Shown one piece after another: positions 34,051-44,262 of a DNA stretch of 64,000 nt. Source of the DNA: Mycobacterium aquaticum (GTDB taxonomy: Bacteria; Actinomycetota; Actinomycetes; Mycobacteriales; Mycobacteriaceae). A program made the position numbers and the translations under genes. The stretch is taken from NCBI RefSeq assembly GCF_002086485.1, contig NZ_MVHF01000002.1:186001-250000 (forward strand), in the 5' to 3' direction. The notes under the pieces are model-generated. The model did not search any database. It was not told the origin of the DNA and saw nothing but the letters and a program-made list of their open reading frames with translations. The stretch's first letter is position 1. Each line of letters begins with the position of its first letter.

Positions 34051-35013
34051 TCACATAACCGAATCCATATGGTGGTCGCTCGGTCCGGGCAGCACTATGG
34101 CGTTCTTCGGGCGCTTGGCCCAGGGTTGTTTTCGCAGCTGCGTGATAAACGCTGCAGCAATCGGCGAGAACGTGGTCCGAGCAAAGGCGGTCAGTTCCCA
34201 GATGACCGGAGGATCCAGCGGTCTTGCCGCACTGGATAATTCGGGCGGCACGTTGTGTGAGGGCACCAGAGCGGGCCCGAGGCCGGCGGCGGCGAGCCGC
34301 GCGGCAGCCTGTACCTGAGAGGTGAGCAAGGCAGGGCGCGGTACAAAGCCGGCCTTGGCGCACGCGATCGCGACGAAGTCGGCGAGTCCGTTGGCCGGTT
34401 CGTACAGGACCCAGTCACGCTCGGCCAGCTCGCTCAACACGATGGGGCCCGACTGGGAGGCCGCAGGATCCCCGGGCGGGAGCAGCACGACGAATTGCTC
34501 CCACCCGAGGTGCACAACCGGCCCGCTCCAGCGATTCGGCCGGTTGCTGACCGCCACATCGGCGGTGCCGCCAGCCACTGCGTCATCCAGCAGCCGGCCC
34601 AGCGGAAACTCGTGCAATCGGATCGAGGTTCCCGTGTGTTCAAGATGCCAGCGGCGGAGCGGCTCGAGCAGTGTGCTGTCGACCAACGACGGCAGCGTCG
34701 CGACTTCAAGCACTCCGGTCTCCAACGCTTGGGCGCTGCGCGCGTGCCTTTCGAGCCGTTGCGCCGCCGCGAGCGCGTCCCGTGCGTCGCCTAGCAGGGA
34801 GCGCCCGAGGGGAGTGGGCTGGACCCCGCGAGGCAGTCGTTCCAGCAGTGGCCCGCCCAGTTGCCGTTCCAGCGCCCGCAGGTGTTGCGACAGCGCCGGC
34901 TGCGAGATTGACAGCCGCCGCGCCGCTGCCGTAACCGATCCTTCTTCGATAATCACCAGCCAGAAACGCAGCTGCCGCAGGCTGACGAACGCCGATGATT
35001 CCATTTCAGACAT
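34051..35013 (-). CDS. LysR-family transcriptional regulator
   Basis: 320 residues from ATG 35013. The N-terminal winged helix (LRQLRFWLVI, SVTAAARRLSISQPALSQHL, LPRGVQPTPLG) is textbook LTTR, followed by a two-lobed effector-binding domain (residues about 95-300). It is divergent from the xanthine-dehydrogenase-type operon, with motif copy D at 35040-35059 between them. LTTRs usually bind a T-N11-A site and activate when a pathway intermediate binds; the shared CAAAGA motif is the best candidate site. The frame extends to 35127 but that part overlaps the promoter. Confidence 0.9.
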   Translation of the reverse strand: MSEMESSAFVSLRQLRFWLVIIEEGSVTAAARRLSISQPALSQHLRALERQLGGPLLERLPRGVQPTPLGRSLLGDARDALAAAQRLERHARSAQALETGVLEVATLPSLVDSTLLEPLRRWHLEHTGTSIRLHEFPLGRLLDDAVAGGTADVAVSNRPNRWSGPVVHLGWEQFVVLLPPGDPAASQSGPIVLSELAERDWVLYEPANGLADFVAIACAKAGFVPRPALLTSQVQAAARLAAAGLGPALVPSHNVPPELSSAARPLDPPVIWELTAFARTTFSPIAAAFITQLRKQPWAKRPKNAIVLPGPSDHHMDSVM

Positions 35014-35039
35014 ACGAAGAAGCTTATGCCTTGCACCAA

Positions 35040-35059
35040 CTTTCTGTCTTTGTCTAATG
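35040..35059 (-). promoter_or_regulatory. Proposed LysR-regulon motif, copy D, at lysR/xdh promoter
   Basis: Minus-strand CATTAGACAAAGACAGAAAG, 27 nt from the lysR start and 98 nt from the dehydrogenase FAD-subunit start, the expected place for an autoregulated LTTR site. Confidence 0.6.
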
Positions 35060-35156
35060 GATGGCCCCGGCCGTAGGGTTGCTGTCATCGCTGCTGATCC
35101 GTCCGCGACCTGTGCGGACAGGAGCACAACGACCGGCGGAGAGGAGAGTGAATCTC

Positions 35157-35987
35157 ATGAGCGGACTGTCCGTTTCACCGGACCAGGCATCGACGGCAGT
35201 GGTCATCACCCCACACCGTCTCGATGAGGCGTTGCGTGCGCGGGCAGCGCAACCAGATGCGGCCCCGATCCAAGGGGGCACCGATCTGATGGTGGAAATG
35301 AACTTCGGGCGGCGCGACCCGGCTGCCCTGCTCGACCTCACCCGGGTGCCCGAGCTCACCCGATGGCGAAGAGAAGGTCCGTTGCTGCGTCTCGGCGCCG
35401 GCGTGACGTTTGCGCAACTGGAACGCAGTCCCTTCCTCGATATGGTGCCGGCGCTCGCACAGGCTGCGCGGACGGTCGGATCGCCCCAGATCCGCAACCG
35501 GGGCACCATCGGCGGAAACGTGGCGACCTGTTCGCCCGCCGGTGATTCTTGGCCGCCGTTGATCGCCGGGTTGGCCGAGATCGAGGTTGCGAGCGTGCGC
35601 GGACATCGCTCGATCCCGGCTGCAGAGTTCGCGCTTGGGCCGAAACGCTCGGCGCTGGCTGCCGACGAGTTGGTTGTGGGCGTCTCGCTGCCGGTCGCGA
35701 CAGGGGCCCAGACCTTTATGAAGGTCGGTCCACGCAACGCGATGGTGATCTCGGTGACCTCACTGGCGCTCGTCATCGACACTCACCGCGCAGAGGTGCG
35801 GGCAGCGTATGGATCGGCCGGCCCCGTGGTGGGCCTGGTCAGGTTGCCGCTGAGCGAGGCGCACCTGCTTCCCGACGCAATCGCCGAAGCCTGCGCGCCC
35901 ATCGACGATGTGCGCGGAACTGCCGAGTATCGCCGCCACGCGCTACGAGTTTTGTCCACCCGCGCAGCCGAAAGGTGCCTCACGTGA
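35157..35987 (+). CDS. Xanthine-dehydrogenase-type FAD-binding subunit
   Basis: 276 residues from ATG 35157 after GGAGAGGAGAG; the frame upstream to 35061 is promoter. The FAD domain of CO/xanthine dehydrogenases is recognised by IQGGTDLMVEM, GSPQIRNRGTIGGNVATCSP and the C-terminal domain with VGPRNAMVISV. It carries electrons from the iron-sulfur subunit to NAD+ or another acceptor. First gene of the FAD, Fe-S, Mo subunit operon, with GTGA overlap to the next. Matches the medium (M) subunit. Confidence 0.9.
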   Translation: MSGLSVSPDQASTAVVITPHRLDEALRARAAQPDAAPIQGGTDLMVEMNFGRRDPAALLDLTRVPELTRWRREGPLLRLGAGVTFAQLERSPFLDMVPALAQAARTVGSPQIRNRGTIGGNVATCSPAGDSWPPLIAGLAEIEVASVRGHRSIPAAEFALGPKRSALAADELVVGVSLPVATGAQTFMKVGPRNAMVISVTSLALVIDTHRAEVRAAYGSAGPVVGLVRLPLSEAHLLPDAIAEACAPIDDVRGTAEYRRHALRVLSTRAAERCLT

Positions 35988-36454
35988 CTGTGCATTTGAT
36001 TCTCAACGGACAAGCGGTGTCGGTTGACGCCGATCCTCGGATGAGCTTGCTTACCGTGCTTCGCGAACACCTTCGGCAGCCCGGGTCCAAGAACGCATGC
36101 GAGCAGGGCGAATGCGGATCATGTTCGGTTTTCTTCGACGGAGATCTCGTCTGCTCCTGCTTGGTCGCCGCCGGGCAGGCGGAGGGCCGACATGTCGTCA
36201 CAATCGAAGGCCTCGGCGATGAGAGCACCCCCCACCGAGTGCAGCAGGCCTTCGTCGACGCCGGTGCCGTGCAATGCGGATTCTGCACACCAGGACTCGT
36301 CATGGCCACGGCCAACCTACTCGAATCCTGCCCACACCCCACCGAGGACGAGGTGCGTGAGGCCCTGTCGGGCAACCTCTGTCGGTGCACGGGCTACCAG
36401 AAGATCCTTGATGCGGTGAACCTCGCCGCGACCGAAGGGAGCCACGATGACTAG
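35984..36454 (+). CDS. Xanthine-dehydrogenase-type [2Fe-2S] subunit
   Basis: 156 residues from GTG 35984. Both [2Fe-2S] clusters are complete: the plant-type site CEQGECGSC (Cys39, Cys44, Cys47) with Cys59, and the helical site in QCGFCTPG and LCRCTGYQ. It passes electrons between molybdenum and FAD subunits. Length is normal for the small (S) subunit. It overlaps the FAD gene by 4 nt and the large subunit by 8 nt, giving a fixed stoichiometry. Confidence 0.93.
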   Translation: MTVHLILNGQAVSVDADPRMSLLTVLREHLRQPGSKNACEQGECGSCSVFFDGDLVCSCLVAAGQAEGRHVVTIEGLGDESTPHRVQQAFVDAGAVQCGFCTPGLVMATANLLESCPHPTEDEVREALSGNLCRCTGYQKILDAVNLAATEGSHDD

Positions 36455-38684
36455 GGAGCTTGCGGCCGCATCGATCCCGCGCGTTGGCTCTAGATCACAC
36501 AAGATCGATGCGGCGGAGAAGGTCGCGGGCCAGTTCACCTTTGCCAGTGATCTGGATATGCCCGGCATGCTCTTCGGCGCCACGGTGCGCTCTGAGCACG
36601 CCCACGCGCGCATCCTGTCGGTGGATACCGCCCAGGCACGCGCCATGCCGGGTGTGGTTGCGGTGCTGACCGCCGCCGACGTACCCGGGCAACCGAATTG
36701 CGGGATTGAACTGCGCGATCAACCGGTACTGGCCGTTGACCGAGTCCGTTTTCGCGGCGAACCGATCGCGGTCATTGCCGCGGTGGATCAAGCCACCGCC
36801 CGCCGGGCTGTCCGTGCTGTCCGGGTGAGCTACGAACCTCTGCCGACAATCGACGATCCGGAACAGGCCCTGACGTCGGAACCCTTGCACGACAATCCCC
36901 CCAAGGGCGCCGGCTGGTGTGACGACCCCCGGCCGAACGTCGTGCGCACCGTGGTGGTTCGCCATGGTGACCCGGACACCACCGCCGACGTCACCGTCAC
37001 CGGGGTCTACGAAGTTGGCCGGCAGGATCCAGCGTTCCTCGGTCCGGAAGCCGGCCTGGCCGTACCCGATGGAACCGGTGGGGTCGACATCTACGTGCCG
37101 ACCCAGTGGTTGCACCAGGATCTGCCCCAGGTCATCGACTGCCTTGGCCTACCCGAAGATAAGGTTCGAATCCATCTCGCCGGGGTCGGCGGCGCATTCG
37201 GGGGTCGCGAGGACCTGTCCGGCCAGATCCACGTCGCGATGCTCGCCCTACACACCGGCCGTCCGGTCAAGTTCATGTATCTGCGCGATGAATCGTTCGT
37301 CGGGCATGTTCACCGGCATCCGGCGAAAATCTGGGCCGAGCACCGCGCCAACCGCGACGGCACGCTGGTGTCGGTACGGATGCGGCTGCTGCTCGACGGT
37401 GGCGCCTACGCCTCGGGATCCCCGGCCGTCACATTCAACGCGGCGACCATGCCGATAGGCCCGTACCGGGTACCGAACGCGCTCCTGGAAGCCACGACGG
37501 TTTATACCAACAACCCCCCTGCCGGCGCTATGCGCGGGTTCGGGGTCGTGCAGAGCTGCTACGCCGCGGAGAGCCAAATGGACGCACTGGCAAGCGAACT
37601 CGACATGGACCCGGTGGAGCTTCGGCTTCGGAACGCACTTCAACCCGGCGACCTGCTCCCCACCGGAGAACAGGTCTTCGGTCCGCTCCCGGTCAGCGAG
37701 ATCATACGGCGTTGCGCGGCACTGGAACCTCCTGCGGCCGAGTCGTTCCCGCGGAATCCGATCCGGCTGCCCGGCGGATCCGGCAACACTACCGGCGGCG
37801 AGGGCGTACGGCGCGGCGTCGGCTTCGCCGTCACCTTCAAAAACTGTTGCTATTCGGGCGGTTACGACGACCACAGCACCGCTCGAGTGCGATTGGCCGT
37901 AGCCGAAGACGGAGCGCTAACCGCCGAAGTGCATTCGGCCGCCGTGGAATTCGGCCAGGGCATCACCAACGTCCTCGCCCAGGTGGTCAACACCGAGCTC
38001 GACGTCGACCGTGTCGTCATCGGCCCGGCGTCGACGAAACTCAAGTCTTCCGGTTCGACGTCGGCATCGCGGCAAACCTGGATGAGCACCGGGGCGGTAC
38101 GGATGTGCTGCGACGCGGTTCGCAAGGAGTTGGCCGAACGGGGGAAGCCGTTGGCGCCGGGCGAAAGCATCGAGGTCGAAGAAACCTATCACCACGCGCG
38201 CACAAGCCCACTCGATCCCGTAACGGGTCAAGTACTCGGTGAGCGCTCACACGTCGGATTCGCCTGTGCCGCAATGAAGGTTCTTGTAGAAGTCGATGTC
38301 GAACTCGGGCTGATCCGTGTGGCGTGGGCGGGCATCGCCCAAGATATCGGCCACGCGATCAATCCCCTGGCAGTCGAGGGGCAGATCGAGGGTGGTATCG
38401 CCCAGGGCCTCGGACTCGCGGTGATGGAGGAGATTGTCACCGACGGTGGCATCATCAAGAACGCCAGCTTCACCGACTACCTGATCCCCACCATGTTGGA
38501 CATGCCTCCGGTTGAGATCGATCTGCTCGAAATCCCCAATCCGGAAGCACCGTACGGCCTCAAAGGCGTCGGCGAACCGCCCACCGTGGTAGCGACCGCG
38601 GCCGTCGCCTCCGCTGTTCGGGCGGCGACCGGCCTCGCCCTTCCTCGGGTGCCGATACGGCCGCAAGATATCGCGCTGGCGTAG
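36447..38684 (+). CDS. Xanthine-dehydrogenase-type molybdopterin-binding large subunit
   Basis: 745 residues. The catalytic subunit hydroxylates an aromatic nitrogen heterocycle with water oxygen. Mo-cofactor motifs are [31 protein letters not shown] and [12 protein letters not shown]; the base-catalyst Glu is in GVGEPPT (Glu710). Slightly shorter than the 770-800 residues of bacterial XdhB. The family includes xanthine, hypoxanthine, nicotinate, isoquinoline, caffeine and CO dehydrogenases; substrate pocket residues cannot be assigned from sequence alone. Together with XdhC and moaA/moaE, a working Mo-enzyme is implied. Confidence 0.92.
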   Translation: MTRELAAASIPRVGSRSHKIDAAEKVAGQFTFASDLDMPGMLFGATVRSEHAHARILSVDTAQARAMPGVVAVLTAADVPGQPNCGIELRDQPVLAVDRVRFRGEPIAVIAAVDQATARRAVRAVRVSYEPLPTIDDPEQALTSEPLHDNPPKGAGWCDDPRPNVVRTVVVRHGDPDTTADVTVTGVYEVGRQDPAFLGPEAGLAVPDGTGGVDIYVPTQWLHQDLPQVIDCLGLPEDKVRIHLAGVGGAFGGREDLSGQIHVAMLALHTGRPVKFMYLRDESFVGHVHRHPAKIWAEHRANRDGTLVSVRMRLLLDGGAYASGSPAVTFNAATMPIGPYRVPNALLEATTVYTNNPPAGAMRGFGVVQSCYAAESQMDALASELDMDPVELRLRNALQPGDLLPTGEQVFGPLPVSEIIRRCAALEPPAAESFPRNPIRLPGGSGNTTGGEGVRRGVGFAVTFKNCCYSGGYDDHSTARVRLAVAEDGALTAEVHSAAVEFGQGITNVLAQVVNTELDVDRVVIGPASTKLKSSGSTSASRQTWMSTGAVRMCCDAVRKELAERGKPLAPGESIEVEETYHHARTSPLDPVTGQVLGERSHVGFACAAMKVLVEVDVELGLIRVAWAGIAQDIGHAINPLAVEGQIEGGIAQGLGLAVMEEIVTDGGIIKNASFTDYLIPTMLDMPPVEIDLLEIPNPEAPYGLKGVGEPPTVVATAAVASAVRAATGLALPRVPIRPQDIALA

Positions 38685-38788
38685 CGCTGAAGCCGGCGGG
38701 GCCCGACGTCGGTGGCGGTCGCCGCGCACAACGAATTGTTCGGACAATAGCACATACACCGATCTCGATTCGAAAGAACGGAAACGGC

Positions 38789-40063
38789 ATGCACATCCTC
38801 GACCGTCCCCTAGCCGATATCGATCCCGATATTGCCGATCTCATCGGCAAAGAGCTCGACCGGCAACGCACCGGTTTGGAGATGATCGCCTCCGAGAACC
38901 ACGCCCCGCTGGCGGTCATGCAAGCCCAGGGGTCGGTACTGACCAACAAGTATGCCGAGGGCTATCCGGGCAGGCGCTATTACGGCGGCTGTGAGCACAT
39001 CGACGCGATCGAGCAACTTGCCCTCGACCGAGTCACATCCTTGTTCAACGCGAAATTCGCTAATGTCCAACCACATTCAGGGGCTACCGCCAATGCGTCA
39101 GTGATGCACGCATTGCTCCAGCCCGGTGACACCATCTTAGGTTTGTCCCTGGCCCACGGCGGACACCTCACCCACGGCATGCGCCTGAACTTCTCCGGAA
39201 AGCTGTATAACGTTGCTGCGTATGGTGTTTCACGCAGCGACTACCTGATAAACATGGATGAGGTGGCCCGGGCCGCGCGAGAACACCGCCCCAGGCTCAT
39301 CATCGCGGGCTGGTCGGCCTATCCGCGCCACCTCGACTTCACCCGGTTCCGTGAGATCGCCGACGAGGTCGACGCATACCTGATGGTCGACATGGCGCAC
39401 TTCGCCGGACTGGTCGCGGCCGGCCTGCACCCCTCGCCGCTGCCGCACGCGCACGTCGTCACCTCGACCACTCATAAGACGCTCGGCGGCCCGCGCGGCG
39501 GCATCATCTTGACCAACCACGCCGACATCGCCAAGAACATCAATTCGGCGGTATTCCCGGGCCAACAAGGCGGGCCACTCGAACATGTCATCGCCGCCAA
39601 GGCGTCGGCTTTCAAAATGGCTGCCGAACCCGCATTTGCCGAGCGCCAGCGTCGCTGCCTTGACGGGGCAACGGTGCTGGCCAATCGGCTCAGCCGCCCA
39701 GATGTCAAGGAGGCGGGTATCGCCGTCCTCACCGGCGGCACCGACGTGCACCTGGCGCTCGTCGACTTGCGGCATGCCGCCATTGATGGGCAGCAGGCCG
39801 AAGACCGCCTCGGCGCCATCGGTATCACCGTCAACCGCAATGCTGTTCCGTTCGATCCTCGCCCGCCGATGGTGACCTCCGGACTGCGTATCGGCACCCC
39901 GGCACTGGCCGCGCGCGGATTCGACCGCGACGATTTCGAGGCCGTCGCCGACCTGATCGCTCATGCTCTCATCGCCCCTGCCGGCGCGGACCTGACCATG
40001 CTGGCCGCGGCGGTGCGCGGCCTCGCGGATAAACACCCGCTGTACACCAGTCTGGGGCACTGA
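38789..40063 (+). CDS. glyA: Serine hydroxymethyltransferase
   Basis: 424 residues. SHMT reversibly converts glycine plus 5,10-methylene-THF to serine. The PLP lysine is in [13 protein letters not shown], and the substrate/cofactor region [15 protein letters not shown] and YGGCEHID are conserved. It begins 105 nt after the dehydrogenase large subunit and is followed after 1 nt by serine dehydratase. This glyA-sdaA-purU order is the one known beside sarcosine oxidase genes in actinobacteria, where it disposes of C1 units carried by THF. A second SHMT for housekeeping is expected elsewhere in the genome. Confidence 0.94.
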   Translation: MHILDRPLADIDPDIADLIGKELDRQRTGLEMIASENHAPLAVMQAQGSVLTNKYAEGYPGRRYYGGCEHIDAIEQLALDRVTSLFNAKFANVQPHSGATANASVMHALLQPGDTILGLSLAHGGHLTHGMRLNFSGKLYNVAAYGVSRSDYLINMDEVARAAREHRPRLIIAGWSAYPRHLDFTRFREIADEVDAYLMVDMAHFAGLVAAGLHPSPLPHAHVVTSTTHKTLGGPRGGIILTNHADIAKNINSAVFPGQQGGPLEHVIAAKASAFKMAAEPAFAERQRRCLDGATVLANRLSRPDVKEAGIAVLTGGTDVHLALVDLRHAAIDGQQAEDRLGAIGITVNRNAVPFDPRPPMVTSGLRIGTPALAARGFDRDDFEAVADLIAHALIAPAGADLTMLAAAVRGLADKHPLYTSLGH

Positions 40064-40064
40064 G

Positions 40065-41432
40065 ATGGCCGTCAGCGTCTTCGACCTGTTCTCCGTCGGC
40101 ATCGGCCCCTCCTCGTCCCACACGGTGGGTCCGATGCGTGCGGCCCGCACATTCGCCGACAGCCTGGGCAGCGACGAGCTGTTGTCGGACACGGCGTCGG
40201 TGAGCGTGGAACTGTTCGGCTCGCTCGGCGCGACCGGAATGGGCCATGGTAGCGACGTTGCCGTGCTGCTCGGTTTGTCGGGGGCAGCACCCGAACTTAT
40301 CGATCCAGATCGAGTGGACGACGAGATCCACACAATTCGGCAGGACAGGCAGCTGCGGCTTGCCGGCACGCGGTCGATTCCCTTCGACGAATCGATCCAT
40401 CTGATCATGCACCGCAACCAGACATTGCCCTACCATCCGAACGGAATGCGATTTCGCGCGTTCGACGCGAACGCCGAGACGTTGTGCACGCGGACCTACT
40501 ACTCCATCGGCGGCGGCTTCATCGTCGAGGACGGCAGCGAATCCAGGGACGCCGCGGCTGACACAGCGGTCACCTACCCGTTCCGCACTGCTGCGGAGCT
40601 CCTCGCGCACTGCGCGGCCACGGGGAGCTCCATCGGCGACATCATGCTGTCAAACGAAATGGCCTGGCGCTCGGTGAGCGACGTCCATTCCGGGCTTTTG
40701 CACATCTGGAATGTGATGCAGCAGTGCGTGTCTCGTGGCTGCGAACGTGAGGGAATGCTGCCGGGTGCGTTGAAGGTGCCGCGACGCGCGGCTGAGCTGT
40801 ACCGACGCCTGACCAGCGAACACTTCGGCACGGACCCACTGCGCGTGATGGACTGGGTGAACCTCTTCGCGCTGGCCGTCAACGAAGAGAATGCCTCCGG
40901 GGGACGTGTCGTCACCGCGCCCACCAATGGAGCCGCCGGGATCGTTCCTGCGGTACTGCACTACTACGCGCGGTTCATCCCCGGCGCCTCCAACGACGGG
41001 ATCATCGAATTTCTGCTTACGGCGGGCGCCATCGGGGTGATCTATAAGGAGTCCGCGTCGATCTCGGGCGCCGAGGTCGGGTGCCAGGGCGAGGTTGGCT
41101 CGGCGAGTTCGATGGCTGCCGGAGCCCTATGTGCGGTGCTGGGCGGAAACCCAGCCCAGGTGGAGAACGCCGCAGAGATTGCGATGGAACACAACCTCGG
41201 GCTGACGTGCGATCCCGTGGGCGGGCTGGTACAGATTCCGTGCATCGAACGCAACGCGATGGGAGCGGTGAAGGCGATCAATGCTGCCCGAATGGCGCTG
41301 CGCGGCAACGGGTGCCACCGCGTCTCGCTGGACACCGTCATCAAGACCATGCGCGACACCGGCGCAGACATGCATGTCAAATACAAGGAGACCGCCAGAG
41401 GGGGGCTCGCCGTGAATGTCGTGGAATGCTAG
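40065..41432 (+). CDS. sdaA: L-serine ammonia-lyase (iron-sulfur)
   Basis: 455 residues. Converts L-serine to pyruvate and ammonia with a [4Fe-4S] cluster. Motifs are [10 protein letters not shown] near the N terminus, [37 protein letters not shown] with the cluster cysteines, and AIEM-type helix AINAARMAL. It is a single-chain SdaA/SdaB fusion of normal length. Placed after glyA, it drains the serine formed from glycine and methylene-THF to pyruvate, pulling the C1 flow. Confidence 0.93.
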   Translation: MAVSVFDLFSVGIGPSSSHTVGPMRAARTFADSLGSDELLSDTASVSVELFGSLGATGMGHGSDVAVLLGLSGAAPELIDPDRVDDEIHTIRQDRQLRLAGTRSIPFDESIHLIMHRNQTLPYHPNGMRFRAFDANAETLCTRTYYSIGGGFIVEDGSESRDAAADTAVTYPFRTAAELLAHCAATGSSIGDIMLSNEMAWRSVSDVHSGLLHIWNVMQQCVSRGCEREGMLPGALKVPRRAAELYRRLTSEHFGTDPLRVMDWVNLFALAVNEENASGGRVVTAPTNGAAGIVPAVLHYYARFIPGASNDGIIEFLLTAGAIGVIYKESASISGAEVGCQGEVGSASSMAAGALCAVLGGNPAQVENAAEIAMEHNLGLTCDPVGGLVQIPCIERNAMGAVKAINAARMALRGNGCHRVSLDTVIKTMRDTGADMHVKYKETARGGLAVNVVEC

Positions 41433-41442
41433 AGGACCGGGA

Positions 41443-42297
41443 ATGAGCCGGAAATTCGTTCTTACAGTCAGCTGCCCCGACCGCCCCGGCATCGTCCACG
41501 CGTTGACGTCGTTTCTCGTCGAAGCCGGGTGTGACATCGACGAGCATCAGCAGTTCGATGACACGGTCAGCGGTATGTTGTTCGCGCGCACCAGCTTTGT
41601 CGCACCGTCATCGACGCTCACCTGCACAGAGTTGGCCGCCGCGTTCCGTCCGGTGGCGGTGGACTTTGAGATGAGATGGCAACTGCACGATATCTCCTCG
41701 CCCCCGCGGATTCTGGTCATGGTCTCAAAATTCGACCACTGCCTCGACGAGTTGCTCTATCGATGGCGGACCAACACGCTCGACGGTGAGCTCGTAGCGG
41801 TCGTATCGAATCACGAGACGCTGCGCGGCATGGTCGAGGCAGCGCAACTGCCGTTCCTGCACATCCCGGTCAGCGCCACCACCAAAGCCGCCGCCGAGCA
41901 ACGCTTGATCGACGTCATCGACGAGTACGACGCCGACCTGGTGGTCTTGGCCCGATACATGCAGGTGCTCTCCGATCCGACCTGCAAGTATCTAGAAGGG
42001 CGCGCCATCAACATTCACCACTCATTTCTCCCCAGCTTCGCGGGCGCCAAGCCGTATCACCAGGCCTACGCACGGGGTGTCAAGTTCGTCGGCAGCACAG
42101 CGCATTACGTGACCGCTGATCTCGACGCCGGCCCGATCATCGAACAAGAAGTGATCAGGGTCGATCATCGCCTTTCCCCCGACGCGTTGGTCACCATTGG
42201 CCGCGACGCCGAACGGCTGGCCTTGGCGCGCGCGGTGTCTTGGCACTGCCAACGCAGAGTCTTGCTCAACGGCAACCGAACCATCATCTTCAACTAG
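41443..42297 (+). CDS. purU: Formyltetrahydrofolate deformylase
   Basis: 284 residues from ATG 41443; the frame upstream overlaps sdaA. An N-terminal ACT domain ([19 protein letters not shown]) precedes the formyltransferase-like catalytic domain with [19 protein letters not shown] and the Asp in [11 protein letters not shown]. PurU hydrolyses 10-formyl-THF to formate and THF, regenerating free THF. It completes the C1-disposal set with glyA and sdaA and occurs in chloromethane and sarcosine operons for the same reason. No folD is present here, so the housekeeping enzyme must connect methylene- and formyl-THF. Confidence 0.93.
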   Translation: MSRKFVLTVSCPDRPGIVHALTSFLVEAGCDIDEHQQFDDTVSGMLFARTSFVAPSSTLTCTELAAAFRPVAVDFEMRWQLHDISSPPRILVMVSKFDHCLDELLYRWRTNTLDGELVAVVSNHETLRGMVEAAQLPFLHIPVSATTKAAAEQRLIDVIDEYDADLVVLARYMQVLSDPTCKYLEGRAINIHHSFLPSFAGAKPYHQAYARGVKFVGSTAHYVTADLDAGPIIEQEVIRVDHRLSPDALVTIGRDAERLALARAVSWHCQRRVLLNGNRTIIFN

Positions 42298-42317
42298 CGA
42301 CACGCGGTGATCTCATC

Positions 42318-43388
42318 ATGACAGCAGCAACATCAGTGGCACTCGGGCTGCCGCGCGTACGCAGCGCGCGCCCCGCGACGCTGCGGGACCGGCCACCGGT
42401 TCCCGGCCTCATCGACAGTTTCGGGCGCACCGCGCGCGATTTGCGCGTCTCCATCACCGAGAAATGCTCGCTACGCTGCTCGTATTGCATGCCTGTGGAG
42501 GGCCTACCACCCATTGCGCCCGACAGATTGCTCACCGCGTCCGAGATCATTCGGTTGGTGCGCATCGCAGTGCAGTACCTCGAGGTCCGTGAAGTGCGAT
42601 TCACCGGCGGCGAGCCGCTGCTGCGCCGCGACCTTGAGCAGATCATCGCCGGCTGTGCCGAGGCAGTCCCAGAAACGCCACTGTCCATGACCACGAACGC
42701 GGTTGGACTGGAACACCGCGCAGCGGCACTGGCCAAGGCAGGACTCGGACGCGTCAACGTGTCCCTCGACACCATCGACGCAGAACAATTCGCCGCACTC
42801 ACTCGCCGCAATCGGTTGCCCTCCGTACTGACGGGCGTCAAAGCAGCACGGCGCGCAGGTCTGACACCCATCAAGGTCAATGCCGTCCTCATGCCCGAGA
42901 CCCTCAGCGGTGCAGCGGATTTACTGCGGTGGTGTGTGGCGGAAGCCTGCCACCTGCGGTTCATCGAAGCGATGCCACTCGACGCAGATCAACAGTGGAC
43001 ACGCGAACGCGTGGTCGACGCCGCACAACTACTCGCGGCACTCAGGCAACATTTCGAGTTGACCAGCATCGGCCGCGAGAACCCGTCTGCACCCGCAGAG
43101 GAATGGCAAGTCAACGGCGGGTCAGCGACGGTCGGCATCATCGCATCGGTTACCCGCAGCTTCTGTCGAGACTGCGACCGAACCCGTATCTCCGCCGAAG
43201 GTGCGGTGCGGTCCTGCCTGTTCAACGACAGCGAACACGACCTTCGCACCGCACTGCGAAACGGCGCCACCGATGAAGAACTCGCGCAACTGTGGCGCGC
43301 GGCTATGTGGTCCAAACCCGCCGGCCACCAGATAGACACGGCAGGATCTGCACTACCACGGCACAGCATGGGAGCGATCGGTGGCTGA
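42318..43388 (+). CDS. moaA: GTP 3',8-cyclase MoaA (molybdenum cofactor biosynthesis)
   Basis: 356 residues from ATG 42318, 20 nt after purU. Radical SAM enzyme that starts molybdopterin synthesis from GTP. The SAM cluster motif CSLRCSYC (Cys50, Cys54, Cys57), the second cluster in [11 protein letters not shown] with a later Cys in AVRSC, and the C-terminal GG are all present. Length is normal. Coupled with folP by an 8-nt overlap. It provides pathway-specific Mo-cofactor capacity for the dehydrogenase upstream. Most genomes carry another moaA, so this is likely an extra copy. Confidence 0.92.
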   Translation: MTAATSVALGLPRVRSARPATLRDRPPVPGLIDSFGRTARDLRVSITEKCSLRCSYCMPVEGLPPIAPDRLLTASEIIRLVRIAVQYLEVREVRFTGGEPLLRRDLEQIIAGCAEAVPETPLSMTTNAVGLEHRAAALAKAGLGRVNVSLDTIDAEQFAALTRRNRLPSVLTGVKAARRAGLTPIKVNAVLMPETLSGAADLLRWCVAEACHLRFIEAMPLDADQQWTRERVVDAAQLLAALRQHFELTSIGRENPSAPAEEWQVNGGSATVGIIASVTRSFCRDCDRTRISAEGAVRSCLFNDSEHDLRTALRNGATDEELAQLWRAAMWSKPAGHQIDTAGSALPRHSMGAIGG

Positions 43389-44262
43389 GAAGGCTGAGAA
43401 GACAGTCACGGTCCCGACACCGCAAATCATGGGGGTCGTCAACACCACGCCTGACTCGTTCAGCGACGGCGGATGTCACCTCGATCCGAAACGCGCCATC
43501 GAACACATGGGCTGGCTCATCGATGCCGGAGCAGACCTCATCGACGTCGGGGGAGAATCCACACGGCCCGGTGCGCGGCCTGTCAACGAGAACGTCGAAC
43601 TTGCGCGCGTCATCCCCGTCGTCGCCGCAGCCGTGCAACGGTACTCACTGCCGATATCCGTCGACACCACCAAGGCAAACGTCGCACGACGCGCACTTGA
43701 GGCCGGAGCAGCGATCATCAACGATGTCTCGGGAGGCTTCGCTGACCCCGAGATGCTCTCGGTCATAGCCGGTTTCGACGCCACTTATATCCTCGGTCAC
43801 TGGCCGCGCCACTTACCGTGGGAACGGCAAGGTCATCGATCCACGGGGGAAGTGAACACCGTGATCGCCGACCTGCGGTGCAGCGTCGAGCGGGCAGTCA
43901 ACTCCGGCGTCAGCCCAGCACGTATCCTCGTCGACCCAGGAATCGGATTCGACAAAGATGCCGAATTCAACTGGAACATTCTCACCCACACCCATCACAT
44001 CACCGCCGCCCTGGAACTGCCGCTGGTCATCGGTGCAAGCCGGAAGCGGTTCCTCGGCGCACTCGGCGGCGTCGGCACGTCCTCGATGAACCCCGCTGAC
44101 AGAGAGTCGGCGACCACAGCGCTCCACGCCCTACTCGCCCACATCGGTCGTGTCGACGTCCTACGGACTCACAACGTCGCGGCAGCCCGCGACGCAATTC
44201 TGGTCGCGCAGAAATGGTCGCATCGGCTCACTGCTGAGCCGAAGCTCGTTCGTCATGGCTAG
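43381..44262 (+). CDS. folP: Dihydropteroate synthase
   Basis: 293 residues. DHPS joins pterin pyrophosphate and p-aminobenzoate, the step blocked by sulfonamides. The landmarks are [41 protein letters not shown], and [12 protein letters not shown], with RTHN near the C terminus. It overlaps moaA by 8 nt and pabB by 8 nt, so folate and molybdopterin genes form one transcriptional unit. Probably an additional folate-supply gene for the THF-dependent demethylation; a second sulfonamide target is a possible side effect. Start GTG 43381. Confidence 0.92.
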   Translation: MAEKAEKTVTVPTPQIMGVVNTTPDSFSDGGCHLDPKRAIEHMGWLIDAGADLIDVGGESTRPGARPVNENVELARVIPVVAAAVQRYSLPISVDTTKANVARRALEAGAAIINDVSGGFADPEMLSVIAGFDATYILGHWPRHLPWERQGHRSTGEVNTVIADLRCSVERAVNSGVSPARILVDPGIGFDKDAEFNWNILTHTHHITAALELPLVIGASRKRFLGALGGVGTSSMNPADRESATTALHALLAHIGRVDVLRTHNVAAARDAILVAQKWSHRLTAEPKLVRHG

